Of a DNA stretch of 64,000 nt, positions 17,708 to 26,858 are shown piece by piece (the stretch's first letter is position 1; each line of letters starts with the position of its first letter). This DNA is from Rhodanobacter_A agri (GTDB lineage Bacteria; Pseudomonadota; Gammaproteobacteria; Xanthomonadales; Rhodanobacteraceae), in assembly GCF_044904705.1 (NCBI RefSeq), contig NZ_JADIKL010000002.1:1-64000 (forward strand), in the 5' to 3' direction. The notes below the pieces were generated by a model, which was not told the origin of the DNA, did not search any database, and saw nothing but the letters and a program-made list of their open reading frames with translations. Made by a program: the position numbers and the translations under genes.

Positions 17708-19183
17708 GTGATCACCCGTAGCGACTTCGACGCGCTGGCCGCGCAGGGCCACACCCGTATCCCGCTGGTGCGCGAGGTGTTCTCCGACCTCGACACGCCG
17801 CTGTCGGTGTACCTGAAGCTGGCCGACGGCCCGTACACCTTCCTGTTCGAGTCGGTCGAGGGCGGCGCAACCTGGGGGCGCTATTCGATCATCGGCCTGC
17901 CGGCGAAGCGCGTGTACCGCCTGCGCGGGCATGAGCTGGAGGTGGAGGATTCCGGTGAAGTCACCGAACGCCGTCACCTCGACGATCCGCTGGGTGAGAT
18001 CGAGAAGCTGCGCGCGCAGTACGACGTGCCGCGTCTGCCGCAGCTGCCGGCGTTCAGTGGCGGCCTGGTCGGCTACTTCGGTTTCGAAACCATCGGCTAT
18101 ATCGAGCCGCGGCTGGCGCAGTGGGATCGCGCCGACGAACTCGGCACGGCCGACGTACTGCTGATGCTGGCCGAGGAAGTCGCCGTGTTCGACAACCTCA
18201 AGGGCCGGCTGTACCTGATCGTGCATGCCGATCCGTCGCAGCCGCAGGCTTACGCCGCCGCGCAGCGCCGGCTCGACGCGCTGGTGCACCGCTTGCGCCA
18301 GGGCGGCGCGGCGTATCCGCAGCTTACGCAGTCCGTCGCGCTGGACGAGGGTGACTTCAAATCGTCGTTCACCAAGGCCGAGTTCGAGGCGATGGTGGAG
18401 AAGGCGAAGGAATACATCCGCGCCGGCGACATCTTCCAGGTGGTGCCCTCGCAGCGGCTCAGCGTAGGCTTCAATGCACGTCCGGTGGACGTGTACCGCG
18501 CGCTGCGCGCGCTGAATCCCTCGCCTTACATGTACTTCGTCGATCTCGGCAACACGCAGATCGTCGGCTCCTCGCCCGAGATCCTGGCGCGGCTCAAAGA
18601 CGGCAAGGTACTGGTGCGCCCGCTGGCCGGCACACGCAAGCGCGGCGCTACCGAGGAAGAGGACAAGGCGCTGGAAGCCGAGTTGCTGGCCGATCCCAAG
18701 GAGCGCGCCGAGCACGTGATGCTGATCGACCTGGGCCGCAACGACATCGGCCGCATCAGCGAGACCGGCACGGTGGAAGTGAGCGAATCCTTCGTGATCG
18801 AACACTACTCGCACGTGATGCACATCGTCTCGCAGGTGCAGGGCACGGCGAAGCCGGGGCTCAGCTATATGGATGTGCTCAAGGCCACCTTCCCGGCCGG
18901 CACGCTCAGCGGCGCGCCGAAGATCCGCGCGCTCGAAATCATCCAGGAGCTGGAGCCGTACAAGCGCAACATCTATGCCGGCGCGATCGGCTGGATCGGC
19001 TGGTGGGGTGACGCTGACACCGCCATCGCGATCCGCACTGCGGTGATCCAGGACGGCCGCCTGCACGTGCAGGCCGGTGCCGGCATCGTCTACGACTCCG
19101 ATCCCGCCGCCGAATGGGAGGAGACGATGAACAAGGGCCGCGCACTGTTTCGCGCGGTGGCGCAGGCGGCGAAAGGGCTGTGA
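17708..19183 (+). CDS. trpE: Anthranilate synthase component I
   Basis: TrpE converts chorismate and ammonia or glutamine to anthranilate, the first step to tryptophan. The GTG at 17708 gives a 491-residue protein, the usual xanthomonad length, starting ITRSDFDALAAQGHTRIPLV. Motifs: feedback-site region LFESVEGG near the N-terminus, and chorismate-binding signatures GSSPEILARL, RPLAGTRKRG, LIDLGRNDIGR, FPAGTLSGAPK and GAGIVYDSDP. A longer frame upstream adds non-homologous sequence. Only the lyase-like gene is coupled to it here; trpGDC are not in the window. Confidence 0.96.
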   Translation: MITRSDFDALAAQGHTRIPLVREVFSDLDTPLSVYLKLADGPYTFLFESVEGGATWGRYSIIGLPAKRVYRLRGHELEVEDSGEVTERRHLDDPLGEIEKLRAQYDVPRLPQLPAFSGGLVGYFGFETIGYIEPRLAQWDRADELGTADVLLMLAEEVAVFDNLKGRLYLIVHADPSQPQAYAAAQRRLDALVHRLRQGGAAYPQLTQSVALDEGDFKSSFTKAEFEAMVEKAKEYIRAGDIFQVVPSQRLSVGFNARPVDVYRALRALNPSPYMYFVDLGNTQIVGSSPEILARLKDGKVLVRPLAGTRKRGATEEEDKALEAELLADPKERAEHVMLIDLGRNDIGRISETGTVEVSESFVIEHYSHVMHIVSQVQGTAKPGLSYMDVLKATFPAGTLSGAPKIRALEIIQELEPYKRNIYAGAIGWIGWWGDADTAIAIRTAVIQDGRLHVQAGAGIVYDSDPAAEWEETMNKGRALFRAVAQAAKGL

Positions 19184-19842
19184 GAGCCTCTTCGCGGAAT
19201 TTCGCGGCATGCGTTGCGATGGCGCTGGCAATTGCGCCAGCCGTATCCGCGCGCGACGGCTGGCCGGACACGCCGCTGGCCCGCACGCAGGCGCTGGCCG
19301 AATTGCAGACGCTTAATGCCGAATTGCTGAGCCATCCCAGCGCCACGCTGACTTTGGAACACTGGTGCGGCGTGCACCGCCTGGCGCTGCAGGCGAAGAT
19401 CGTGGCGCATCGCGTGCGGGGCGAGGACAAACCGTTGCCGCCGGGTGGGCGCGGCTTGCTCGGCATCGGCCCGGACGAACCGGTGCGTTACCGCCGCGTG
19501 CAACTGGCCTGCGGCGACACGGTGCTTTCCGATGCGGATAACTGGTACGTGCCATCGCGACTGACGGCGGCGATGAACCAGCAGCTCGACACCACCGACG
19601 TGCCGTTCGGCAAAGTGGTGCAGTCGCTGCATTTCCGCCGCCAGACGCTCTCCGCCGAGCTGCTGTGGTCGCCGTTGCCGCAGGGCTGGGACAGTGGCGC
19701 GGCACTGCCGCCGGCGAGCAGCCGGCCGTTGGCGATTCCGCCCCACGTGCTGCAACACCGCGCCCTGCTTTACACCCAGGGCAACCAGCCTTTCAGCCTG
19801 GTGGTGGAGAGCTACACCGCGCGCGTGCTGGCCCGTCCCTAG
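19180..19842 (+). CDS. Exported chorismate lyase-like (UbiC/UTRA fold) protein
   Basis: This is a 220-residue protein with an N-terminal signal peptide (cleavage about residue 24, AVSA). The mature part has the order of conserved segments seen in chorismate pyruvate-lyase and UTRA domains: VRYRRVQLACGDTVLSDADNWYVP, then PFGKVVQSLHFRR, then VLQHRALLYTQGNQPFSLVVESY with the C-terminal glutamate. The GTG start overlaps the trpE stop (GTGA); an ATG at 19219 would cut into the signal peptide. A chorismate-lyase fold in the periplasm is odd, because UbiC is cytoplasmic. Activity is therefore uncertain and a ligand-binding role is possible. Confidence 0.65.
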   Translation: MRASSRNFAACVAMALAIAPAVSARDGWPDTPLARTQALAELQTLNAELLSHPSATLTLEHWCGVHRLALQAKIVAHRVRGEDKPLPPGGRGLLGIGPDEPVRYRRVQLACGDTVLSDADNWYVPSRLTAAMNQQLDTTDVPFGKVVQSLHFRRQTLSAELLWSPLPQGWDSGAALPPASSRPLAIPPHVLQHRALLYTQGNQPFSLVVESYTARVLARP

Positions 19843-20651
19843 CCGGCCGGGGCCTGCGGCGACGGCGCGGCGCAGGTGTTCGCGCCCGGCTCGATCTGCT
19901 GTACGAGGTTGTAGAGGATGCGCAGGTCCTGTGTGTCCAGCGTGTCGCCTTGCATGCCGCGGAAATGATGGTGGAAGGAGCGCGCGGCGGCGGCGCGGTC
20001 GTCCAGCGCGTAACCAACCACTGCCATGGCCATCCACGGGTCGAAGCCCGGTGGCGGATCGCACAGCGGGCCGTGTGGCCAGCGGCCGTAGCCGGCGTCG
20101 GCGAGCTGCTGCCACGGGAACAGCGGGCCGGGGTCGTCCTTGCGGTCGGGCGCGAGATCCTCGTGGCCGATGATCTGCGTGGGCGGGATGTGCAGCCGCG
20201 TGGTGAGGTCGGCGAGCAGGCGCAGCAAGCTGTCGATTTGCGGCTGGGCGAACGGTGTCTGACCGTCGCTGTCCAGCTCGATGCCGATGGAGGCCGAGTT
20301 GAGGTCGGTGATGGTGCCCCAGCGGCCCGGCCCGGCCTGCCACGCGCGCAGCGAGTCGGGCACCAGCTGGTAGATGTGGCCGTCGCGGCCGATCAGATAG
20401 TGGGCGCTGACCGGGCCGCCGCTGTTGCGCGTGCGCAAGGTATCCAGGCTCTGCGCGGCGGACTGCTGCTGGGTGAAGTGCAGCACGATCAGCACCGGCC
20501 GGCGGATGTCGTAGTTCGGCGACGGCACCCAGGTCGCCAGCGGATTGCGCGGCGCATGGGCACAGGCGGCGAGCAGCAGGAATGCGGCCAGCAGCGCCGC
20601 AAAGCGAACGAAGGCGAAGCGGCTGCGCGACGTGTCGGGCGAAGCGTGCAT
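19839..20651 (-). CDS. AmpD-like N-acetylmuramoyl-L-alanine amidase lipoprotein
   Basis: The 270-residue precursor has a lipobox LLAAC with the lipid cysteine at C30. An Amidase_2 (AmpD/PGRP-type) domain follows: VLIVLHFTQQ (Zn ligand H58), SAHYLIGRDGHIYQLV, SIGIELD, then IIGHEDLAPDRKDDPGPLFPW with the second histidine and the aspartate. It cuts MurNAc from L-Ala in peptidoglycan or muropeptides, here at the cell envelope. A C-terminal ~80-residue helical tail is extra. The stop codon interlocks with that of the convergent lyase-like gene. It opens the stem-peptide gene cluster. Confidence 0.92.
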   Translation of the reverse strand: MHASPDTSRSRFAFVRFAALLAAFLLLAACAHAPRNPLATWVPSPNYDIRRPVLIVLHFTQQQSAAQSLDTLRTRNSGGPVSAHYLIGRDGHIYQLVPDSLRAWQAGPGRWGTITDLNSASIGIELDSDGQTPFAQPQIDSLLRLLADLTTRLHIPPTQIIGHEDLAPDRKDDPGPLFPWQQLADAGYGRWPHGPLCDPPPGFDPWMAMAVVGYALDDRAAAARSFHHHFRGMQGDTLDTQDLRILYNLVQQIEPGANTCAAPSPQAPAG

Positions 20652-20674
20652 GAATGCGGTGTTCCAGCGGGCGG

Positions 20675-21733
20675 TCAGTGTTGCAGGAACGGCTCGGCGA
20701 TCGCCAGCACGGTGCGATAGGGCTCGGGCTCGTTGCGGTTGCTGAGCAGGATCACCGTGAGGTGCTGCTTCGGCCAGCGCACGATCACGTTGCGGAAGCC
20801 GATGCTCTCGCCTGAATGCCACAGCGTGTCGCCGGTGATGCGCCAGCCGTAGCCGTAGCTGGCTTCATATGGCTCGCCGGTGACCTTCACGTGCGGGCCG
20901 AAGGCGAGCTTGCGCGAGGCGTCGCTGAGCAGGCGATCGTCGTAGAGCGCCGCATCCCACTTCGCGAGATCGTCGATGCTGGAATAGATGCCGCCGTCGC
21001 CGCGGGTAGCACTGGTCAGGTCCTGGTCGGTGCGCTGCCAACGGCCAGTGGTTTCGGTGTAGCCGTAGGCGCGGTTGGGCACGGTCTTGGCGTCGTGCAC
21101 GTAGAGCAAGGTGTGGTCCATGTGCAGCGGCTGGAAGATGCGCCGTGCAAGGAAGTCCTGCAGCGACAGGCCGGAGGCCTTCTCCACCGCCAGGCCGAGC
21201 AGCACGAAGCCGGTGTTGCTGTAGCGATAGGCGGTGCCCGGCGGGAAATAGCCATGCGTGGTGGCGCCGATCATGCGCAGCACGTCCTGGTCGTCGAGCT
21301 GCTTCGTGCGGCCGGGCGGGATCAGGTCTTCGTAGTCGAGCAGGCCGCCGGTGTGGCAGAGCAGCTCGCCCAGCGTCACCTTGTCGGTGAACGCCGGAAG
21401 CGTGGGCAACCAGTGGCGGATCGAATCGTCGAGCTTCAGCTTGCCGTCCTGTGCCAGCAGCAGGATCGCGGCGGCGGTGAACTGCTTGGTGACGGAGGCA
21501 AGGCGATAGTCGGTGGCCGGAGAGGCGGCGACATGGTGTTCCAGGTCGGCCATGCCGTAGCCGCGATCGAGCAGAGGCTTGCCGTCCTTGATGACCAGCA
21601 GCGAGGCGCCGGGGATGTTGCCGGTGTACTTCTGCATCAGCTGGTCGGCATGGCGGACGGCGTCGGCAGTGGTGGCTGCGCTTGCGGTGCCGGCGACGAG
21701 CAGTGACAAGACGAAGAGGAATGCGAGACGCAT
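20675..21733 (-). CDS. Exported serine hydrolase, class C beta-lactamase/DD-peptidase family
   Basis: The 352-residue protein has a signal peptide (about 1-19) and the three penicillin-recognising motifs: S80-V-T-K83, Y171-S-N and HSG in LWHSGESIGF near residue 307. The family includes D-aminopeptidases, esterases and DD-carboxypeptidases. A peptidase acting on D-amino-acid-containing peptides fits the neighbours. It ends 23 bases before the amidase start on the same strand, so the two are probably cotranscribed. Confidence 0.9.
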   Translation of the reverse strand: MRLAFLFVLSLLVAGTASAATTADAVRHADQLMQKYTGNIPGASLLVIKDGKPLLDRGYGMADLEHHVAASPATDYRLASVTKQFTAAAILLLAQDGKLKLDDSIRHWLPTLPAFTDKVTLGELLCHTGGLLDYEDLIPPGRTKQLDDQDVLRMIGATTHGYFPPGTAYRYSNTGFVLLGLAVEKASGLSLQDFLARRIFQPLHMDHTLLYVHDAKTVPNRAYGYTETTGRWQRTDQDLTSATRGDGGIYSSIDDLAKWDAALYDDRLLSDASRKLAFGPHVKVTGEPYEASYGYGWRITGDTLWHSGESIGFRNVIVRWPKQHLTVILLSNRNEPEPYRTVLAIAEPFLQH

Positions 21734-21761
21734 GTCGGACCTCCGGAAGCCGAGGCTTGAG

Positions 21762-21871
21762 CCCCTCTCCCGTCGGGAGAGGGGTTGGGGAGTGGGTTCG
21801 GTACCGCCGTGACGCCCGGCTTCGCCCGTACCCTCTCGCGCCTGCCGGCACCCTCTCCCGGAGGGAGAGGG
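21762..21871. repeat. Two copies of a CCCTCTCCC palindrome between genes
   Basis: CCCCTCTCCC-GTC-GGGAGAGGGG (21762-21784) and CCCTCTCCC-GGA-GGGAGAGGG (21851-21871) are near-identical hairpins in the 172-bp gap between two same-strand genes. This is the form of the short interspersed palindromic repeats often found between xanthomonad genes. No run of T follows, so a mRNA-stabilising or spacer role is as likely as termination. Confidence 0.8.
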
Positions 21872-21905
21872 GATGTACTGGGCAGAGTGGGGCGCGGGAG
21901 GGTGC

Positions 21906-22619
21906 TCATTGCACCGGCACGTCGTAGAGCGTGTGCGGCGTGGGCTCTGGGGTGAGTGTGTAGTGCCACCACTCCAGCGTGTAGTTCTGGAATCCTTCGC
22001 GCTGCATGGCCGCGCGCAGGCGATGGCGATGGGCTAGCCGCGCGGCGTTGATACCGGGCGCGTCGGTGTGGGCGCGCACGCCGAACCAGTCGAAACCGGT
22101 GCCCATATCCAGCGGCGCGCAATGCGTGCCGTCGGCAGCGCAGCGTTCCATGGTGAGGTCCACGGTGGCGCCGCGGCTGTGGCCGGAGACGGGGGCGATG
22201 TAGTCGCCGAGCAGTTGCGATTTGTCGAGGTCCGGATAGTGCTGCGGCTTGGTGCGCTGGTCGGACAAGTCATGCGCCCAGTGTACGAAGTCCGCCACGG
22301 CGCGCGCGGGTCGGTAGCAGTCCCACAGTTTCAGCCGGTAGTGCTGTGCGCGCAGCTCGTGTTCGACCCGCGCCAGCGCTTCGGCAGCGGGGCGCAGCAG
22401 CAGGCACTTGGGCGCGAGGTAGCCGTGCACCGGCCGGCCGACGAAGTTGTCGCTGCCGGCGTACTTGATGTCCTCGGCGATATCAGGGGCCAGGCTGCGG
22501 ATGTCGACCAGGCCAGCCTGCGCCGCGGTTTTCGCGGGCGAGAGGTGCGGCGGCGGCTCGTCGGCCCGTGCCGCAAGCGGCAACAAGAGCAGGGCAAAGA
22601 GCAGCAGCTGCGGTTTCAT
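21906..22619 (-). CDS. M15 D-Ala-D-Ala dipeptidase, VanX/DdpX-like, exported
   Basis: At 237 residues with a signal peptide (about 1-18), this is a zinc dipeptidase of family M15D. Zinc ligands H147 and D154 lie in SGHSRGATVDL, and the catalytic glutamate E216 and ligand H219 lie in EWWHY. VanX and DdpX hydrolyse free D-Ala-D-Ala and do not cut intact stem peptides. In a non-glycopeptide context the enzyme provides D-alanine from cell-wall turnover. The ATG overlaps the stop of the upstream serine hydrolase (ATGA), so translation is coupled. Confidence 0.93.
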   Translation of the reverse strand: MKPQLLLFALLLLPLAARADEPPPHLSPAKTAAQAGLVDIRSLAPDIAEDIKYAGSDNFVGRPVHGYLAPKCLLLRPAAEALARVEHELRAQHYRLKLWDCYRPARAVADFVHWAHDLSDQRTKPQHYPDLDKSQLLGDYIAPVSGHSRGATVDLTMERCAADGTHCAPLDMGTGFDWFGVRAHTDAPGINAARLAHRHRLRAAMQREGFQNYTLEWWHYTLTPEPTPHTLYDVPVQ

Positions 22620-24199
22620 GGGCAATCTCCGGTACGCACGAAGTGCAGGTCCTCGTAGTCGGAGCTGAAGTCGCCCAGCGGATCGACCTTGGCCATGGTC
22701 AGCGTGGCTGGCTGACCGGCCTGCGCGGGATGGAAGTCCAGCCACGCGTCGGGCTCCATGCCGTGCTTGCTCCAGTGCACCAGCTCGCGCTTGCCAAGGC
22801 GCATCACGTCGCCGTTGAGCCGCGGCGACTTGGCGACGGCGAAATGCACACGGTCGCCGTCCGGGCACAGTGCAAGGTCGCCCAGCCACGGGTCGCGGTA
22901 GCGGCCCGTCCATGCCGCCAGCGCGGCAGGCGCGACGGGCGTGGCGGCGGAGGTGTCAGGCGCGGCGGCGCGTTTGCTGGCCTGCGCATCGGCGTGTTGC
23001 AGGGCATCCGCGTACCAGGTGACGTCGTGTGTATCGTCCGGCTTGGTGAAGTGTTTGAGCAGCGCTTCGCCGAGCACGGTGCGCGCGGATTCCGCTTCGC
23101 CGTTGATGAGGAATACGAAGCCGTCCTTGCGGTCGGGCAGCAGCATCAGTTCGGAGTACATGCCGTTCAGCGTGCCGGTGTGCCACACCGTCCAGCTACC
23201 GTCCACGTCGGTCATGCGCCAACCGTAGCCGTAGGCCATGATGTGGCTGTCGTCCCAGTCGCGGCGCTGATCGGAAACGGGGATCAGCATGTGCGGCGAT
23301 TGCAACACGCGGCGCTGCTCCGCCGACAGCCACTTCAGCTGTGCCGGCGTGGGTGCCAGCCAGTTGCGCGCCCAGGCCAGCATGTCGTCGAGGTCGCAGC
23401 GGATGCCGCCGGCGGGGGCGGAGGCGATCGCGGGGATCGCCGGGCCGTCCTCGTCCGTCAGCAGGTTGCGCTCGCCCTTGCGGGCGTGCGGCTCAGCCAC
23501 ATCGCCTACCGCATCACGGCTCCACTGGCCGACCTGGCAGCGGTTGAGGCCCAGCGGCTGGAACACTTCGCGGCGCATCAGCGTTTCGTACGGCGCGCCA
23601 CTCGCAGCGGCGGCGACTTCGCCGGCCACCACATAGAGCAGGTTGTCGTACTGGTACTTCGAGCGGAAGCTGTAGCCGGGCTTGATGTAGCGCAGGCCGT
23701 GGATGATGTCGGCGCGGGTGAATGCGTTCGGCTCCGGCCACAGCATCAGATCGCCGCCGCCCTCGGGCAGGCCGCTGGAGTGGGTGAGCAGGTCGGCCAC
23801 GCGCATGTTCTGGGTGACCCACAGGTTGTACATGCGGAAGTCCGGCAGGTACTTCGTCACCGGGTCGTCCCAGCGCAGTTTGCCCTGGTCCACCAGGCGG
23901 CCAAGCAGGGCCGTGGTCATCGCCTTGCTGTTGGAGGCGATCTTGAACAAGGTGCGCGGGGTGATCTTGCGGCCCGAACCGGCGATGGTTTCGCCGCGCG
24001 TAGCGACGTAGACCACCTGGCCGTGTTCGATCACGCCGACGGCGATGCCGGGCAGGCGATAGCGGGCGACCACGGCATCGACGATGCGGTCGTAGTCTTT
24101 CGCCGGCCGGGTGGCGGCGTGCGCGGGGCCGAAGCTTGCCGCCGCAAGCAGCAGGGCGAGGCCGCCGAGGCAGCGGCGGGTGCGCCTAGTGCTGCGCAT
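22616..24199 (-). CDS. Exported serine hydrolase with C-terminal lipocalin-like domain
   Basis: The 527-residue protein has a signal peptide (about 1-29, AHAA) and a penicillin-binding-type catalytic domain with S89-N-S-K92, Y-D-N in KYQYDNLLYV and HTG in VWHTGTLNGMYSEL. The last ~110 residues (from about 415, LAAWTGRYRDPWLGDL) form the beta domain found in Pab87-like and DUF3471-containing peptidases. Those enzymes are D-stereospecific peptidases, which suits its coupling to the VanX-like dipeptidase. It overlaps the M19 gene by 14 bases. Confidence 0.9.
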   Translation of the reverse strand: MRSTRRTRRCLGGLALLLAAASFGPAHAATRPAKDYDRIVDAVVARYRLPGIAVGVIEHGQVVYVATRGETIAGSGRKITPRTLFKIASNSKAMTTALLGRLVDQGKLRWDDPVTKYLPDFRMYNLWVTQNMRVADLLTHSSGLPEGGGDLMLWPEPNAFTRADIIHGLRYIKPGYSFRSKYQYDNLLYVVAGEVAAAASGAPYETLMRREVFQPLGLNRCQVGQWSRDAVGDVAEPHARKGERNLLTDEDGPAIPAIASAPAGGIRCDLDDMLAWARNWLAPTPAQLKWLSAEQRRVLQSPHMLIPVSDQRRDWDDSHIMAYGYGWRMTDVDGSWTVWHTGTLNGMYSELMLLPDRKDGFVFLINGEAESARTVLGEALLKHFTKPDDTHDVTWYADALQHADAQASKRAAAPDTSAATPVAPAALAAWTGRYRDPWLGDLALCPDGDRVHFAVAKSPRLNGDVMRLGKRELVHWSKHGMEPDAWLDFHPAQAGQPATLTMAKVDPLGDFSSDYEDLHFVRTGDCP

Positions 24200-25397
24200 C
24201 GCGCTCGACCTCGCGCCACACTCGCAGCAGGTTGCCGCCCCAGATCTTGGCGATATCGGCGTCGCTGAAGCCGGCGCGGCGCAGCGCGGCGGCGACGTTG
24301 CGCGTTTCCGTGGCGTCCTTCCAGCCGGTGATGCCGCCGCCGCCGTCGAAGTCGGAGGCGATGCCGACGTGATCGATGCCGGCCACCTGCACCATGTGCC
24401 GGATCTGTTTCACGTAGTCGTCCAGCGTGGGCAGCGGGTACTTCGTCTGGATCTCGGCCATGCCGGCGGCCATCGCCGGCAGGTAGTCGTCCTTGTCGCT
24501 GTCGTATACCTTGTCGCCGTTGGCTTTCGCTACCGCGTCCTGCAATTTCTTCTCGGCGGCTTCGCGGCCAGGGTCGTTCTTCAGGAATTCCTTGTAAGCC
24601 ACCGCCTGGATCACCCCGCCCTTGGCGGCGATCGCGCGCAGCAGGTCATCGGGCAGGTTGCGCGGGTGGTCGAGCACGGCACGGGCGCCGGAGTGCGAGG
24701 CGATGATCGGCGCGGTGGATACCTTCAGCGCATCGCGCACGCAATGGTCGGAAGCGTGCGAGATGTCGACCATCATGCCGAGTTGGTTGGCGCGTTTCAC
24801 CGCCGCACGGCCGAAGTCGGTCATGCCGGTGTCGCCCTTGCTGTTCATCGCCGGCTCGTGCCTGTCCTTGTCGGGCAGCGAGCTGGTGCACAAGTCGTCG
24901 TTGCCGACGTGGACCAGGCCGAGGTAACGCGCGCCGCGGTCGAAGGCAGCGTCGAGGCGGTGGATGTCGTGACCCAGCGAGTAGGCGTTCTCGATGCCGA
25001 TCATCGCCGACAGCAGGCCGGCCTTGCGGTTGGCCAGCGCCTGTTCGGGCGTGGTGGCGAGCCGGATGCGGTCGGGATACTGCATCAGCATGCGATCGAT
25101 GCCGTCGTATTTCTCCTCGGCCTGCGCCACGGCCTTGGCGTAGCCCGCAGGCGTGAGCGGCCCCTGCGGCACCCAGATCACGAAGAACGCCGCGTTCAGG
25201 CCGCCGCGCTCCATCTTGCCCAGGTCGACCAGCAGTGGCGTGTCCTTGCCCACGTCGAAGCGTGCCTCGCGCATGTAGCTAAAGGGGATGTCGACGTGGG
25301 TGTCGATGGTGATCGGCGGATCCTGCGTGGCGTGCGCCGGAAGTGTGCCGGCCAGGCCGAGCGCGGCGAAGGTGGCGAAGCGGGCGATGGGGTTCAT
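24186..25397 (-). CDS. M19 membrane dipeptidase, exported
   Basis: The 403-residue precursor has a signal peptide (about 1-23, AHAT) and the renal-dipeptidase TIM barrel. Metal ligands appear in DTHVDIP (H34, D36), IGIENAYSL (bridging Glu), ISHASDH and IASHSGARA, and the substrate aspartate is in GIASDFDGG. Bacterial M19 enzymes hydrolyse L,D- and L,L-dipeptides, including L-Ala-D-Glu-type compounds, so it can finish what the endopeptidases start. It lies 13 bases after lysA on the same strand. Confidence 0.94.
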   Translation of the reverse strand: MNPIARFATFAALGLAGTLPAHATQDPPITIDTHVDIPFSYMREARFDVGKDTPLLVDLGKMERGGLNAAFFVIWVPQGPLTPAGYAKAVAQAEEKYDGIDRMLMQYPDRIRLATTPEQALANRKAGLLSAMIGIENAYSLGHDIHRLDAAFDRGARYLGLVHVGNDDLCTSSLPDKDRHEPAMNSKGDTGMTDFGRAAVKRANQLGMMVDISHASDHCVRDALKVSTAPIIASHSGARAVLDHPRNLPDDLLRAIAAKGGVIQAVAYKEFLKNDPGREAAEKKLQDAVAKANGDKVYDSDKDDYLPAMAAGMAEIQTKYPLPTLDDYVKQIRHMVQVAGIDHVGIASDFDGGGGITGWKDATETRNVAAALRRAGFSDADIAKIWGGNLLRVWREVERDAQH

Positions 25398-25410
25398 GCG
25401 ATCGGCCTGT

Positions 25411-26742
25411 TCAAGGGGTTTGCCAATGGCGTGCCGGTTGTTCGCCGGCGATCATCTCGTCGAAATGCTGGCGGCGGCGCACCACCGCATAGCGGCCGCG
25501 GTCGAGCAGTACCTCGGCCGCCAGCGGTCGCGAGTTGTAGGTGGAGGCCATCGACGCACCGTACGCACCGGTGGCCTTGATCAGCAAGAGGTCGCCGGCG
25601 ACGCATTCGGGCAGCACGCGCCCGCGCGCGAAAGTGTCGCCGGTTTCGCACACCGGCCCGACGATGTCGTAGGTAGTCGGCGACCCCGAGGCGTCGGCAC
25701 GGACCGGCACGATGTCGTGCCAGGCGTCGTACAGGCTGGGCCGCTGCAAGTCGTTCATCGCCGCGTCGAGCACCAGGAAGCAGCGTTCGACGCCCGGTTT
25801 GACACGGATCACCCGGGTCAGCAGCACCCCGGCCTCGGCGACCAGCCAGCGGCCGGGCTCCAGCAGTATCCGGCCCTTGAAGCCGGACAGCGCTTCGTGG
25901 ATCGCGGCGGCATAGTCGGTCACGGCCAGCGGCTGGTCCACGCCGGCGCGGTAGCACACGCCGAGGCCGCCGCCGACGTCGATACTGGCGATAGGGTGCC
26001 CGGCCTGTTCCAGCTCGCGCCAAAACACCGCGACCCGTTGCAGCGCCAGCCGGAACGGCTCCGCGTCGAGAATCTGCGAACCGATGTGCACATGCAGGCC
26101 GTCCAGCCGCACGTTGGGGAACATCGACCGCGCGGCGAACCAGCAGCGCGCCTCGTCGATGCTCACCCCGAACTTGTTCTCCGACTTGCCGGTGGAGATC
26201 TTCGCGTGGGTGTGCGCATCCACGTCGGGATTGATGCGCACCGCGGCCGCCGCGACCACCTGCTGCGCCTGGGCCAGCCGCTGCAGCAGGTGCAGCTCGT
26301 CCAGCGATTCGACGTTGAAACGGGCGATGCCCACGCTCAGCGCGCCGGTGATTTCGTCCGCACTCTTGCCCACGCCGGAGAACACGATCCGTCCAGGTGG
26401 CACGCCGGCGTGCAGGCTGCGCTGCAACTCGCCGGCGGACACGATGTCCGCGCCGACGCCGGCCTCGGCCATCAGCTGCAGGATGGCCAGGTTCGGGTTG
26501 GCTTTGACGGCGAAGCAGATCCCGGCATCGAGGCCGGCCAGTGCCTGCCGCAGCGTGTCGATGCGTTGCCGGATCGCGCTGGCCGAGTAGGCGTGCAAGG
26601 GCGTGGCGATGCGATGTGCCAGCTGTTCCAGGTCGACGCCATCGAGCGTGGCGTCGTCGTCGAGGGCGTGGGTCGATGCATCCGGGTCCGCGGGTCCGGC
26701 AGTGGCAGCTTGCATCATGGGCGGCATCGTCATCGTCGTCAT
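25411..26742 (-). CDS. lysA: Diaminopimelate decarboxylase
   Basis: This 443-residue PLP enzyme of the alanine-racemase-fold group III converts meso-DAP to L-lysine. The Schiff-base lysine is K80 in CFAVKANPN; HIGSQ, SIDVGGGLGV, EPGRWLVAEAG, GPVCETGD and the late GAYGASMASTYN complete the signature. The first ~30 residues are low complexity, so a start a little downstream is possible. In this setting it can process DAP released from stem peptides as well as serve biosynthesis. Confidence 0.93.
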   Translation of the reverse strand: MTTMTMPPMMQAATAGPADPDASTHALDDDATLDGVDLEQLAHRIATPLHAYSASAIRQRIDTLRQALAGLDAGICFAVKANPNLAILQLMAEAGVGADIVSAGELQRSLHAGVPPGRIVFSGVGKSADEITGALSVGIARFNVESLDELHLLQRLAQAQQVVAAAAVRINPDVDAHTHAKISTGKSENKFGVSIDEARCWFAARSMFPNVRLDGLHVHIGSQILDAEPFRLALQRVAVFWRELEQAGHPIASIDVGGGLGVCYRAGVDQPLAVTDYAAAIHEALSGFKGRILLEPGRWLVAEAGVLLTRVIRVKPGVERCFLVLDAAMNDLQRPSLYDAWHDIVPVRADASGSPTTYDIVGPVCETGDTFARGRVLPECVAGDLLLIKATGAYGASMASTYNSRPLAAEVLLDRGRYAVVRRRQHFDEMIAGEQPARHWQTP

Positions 26743-26858
26743 GGCGGGTCGAAGGTGGTGGCCGCTTGCAGGGCAAGCGGCAGGTGGATCATGGATCGGT
26801 CAGCAGCGTCGACTGCAGCAGGCGCGCTGGTGCGGCCTCCCCCGAAGCGTCCGCTCCG

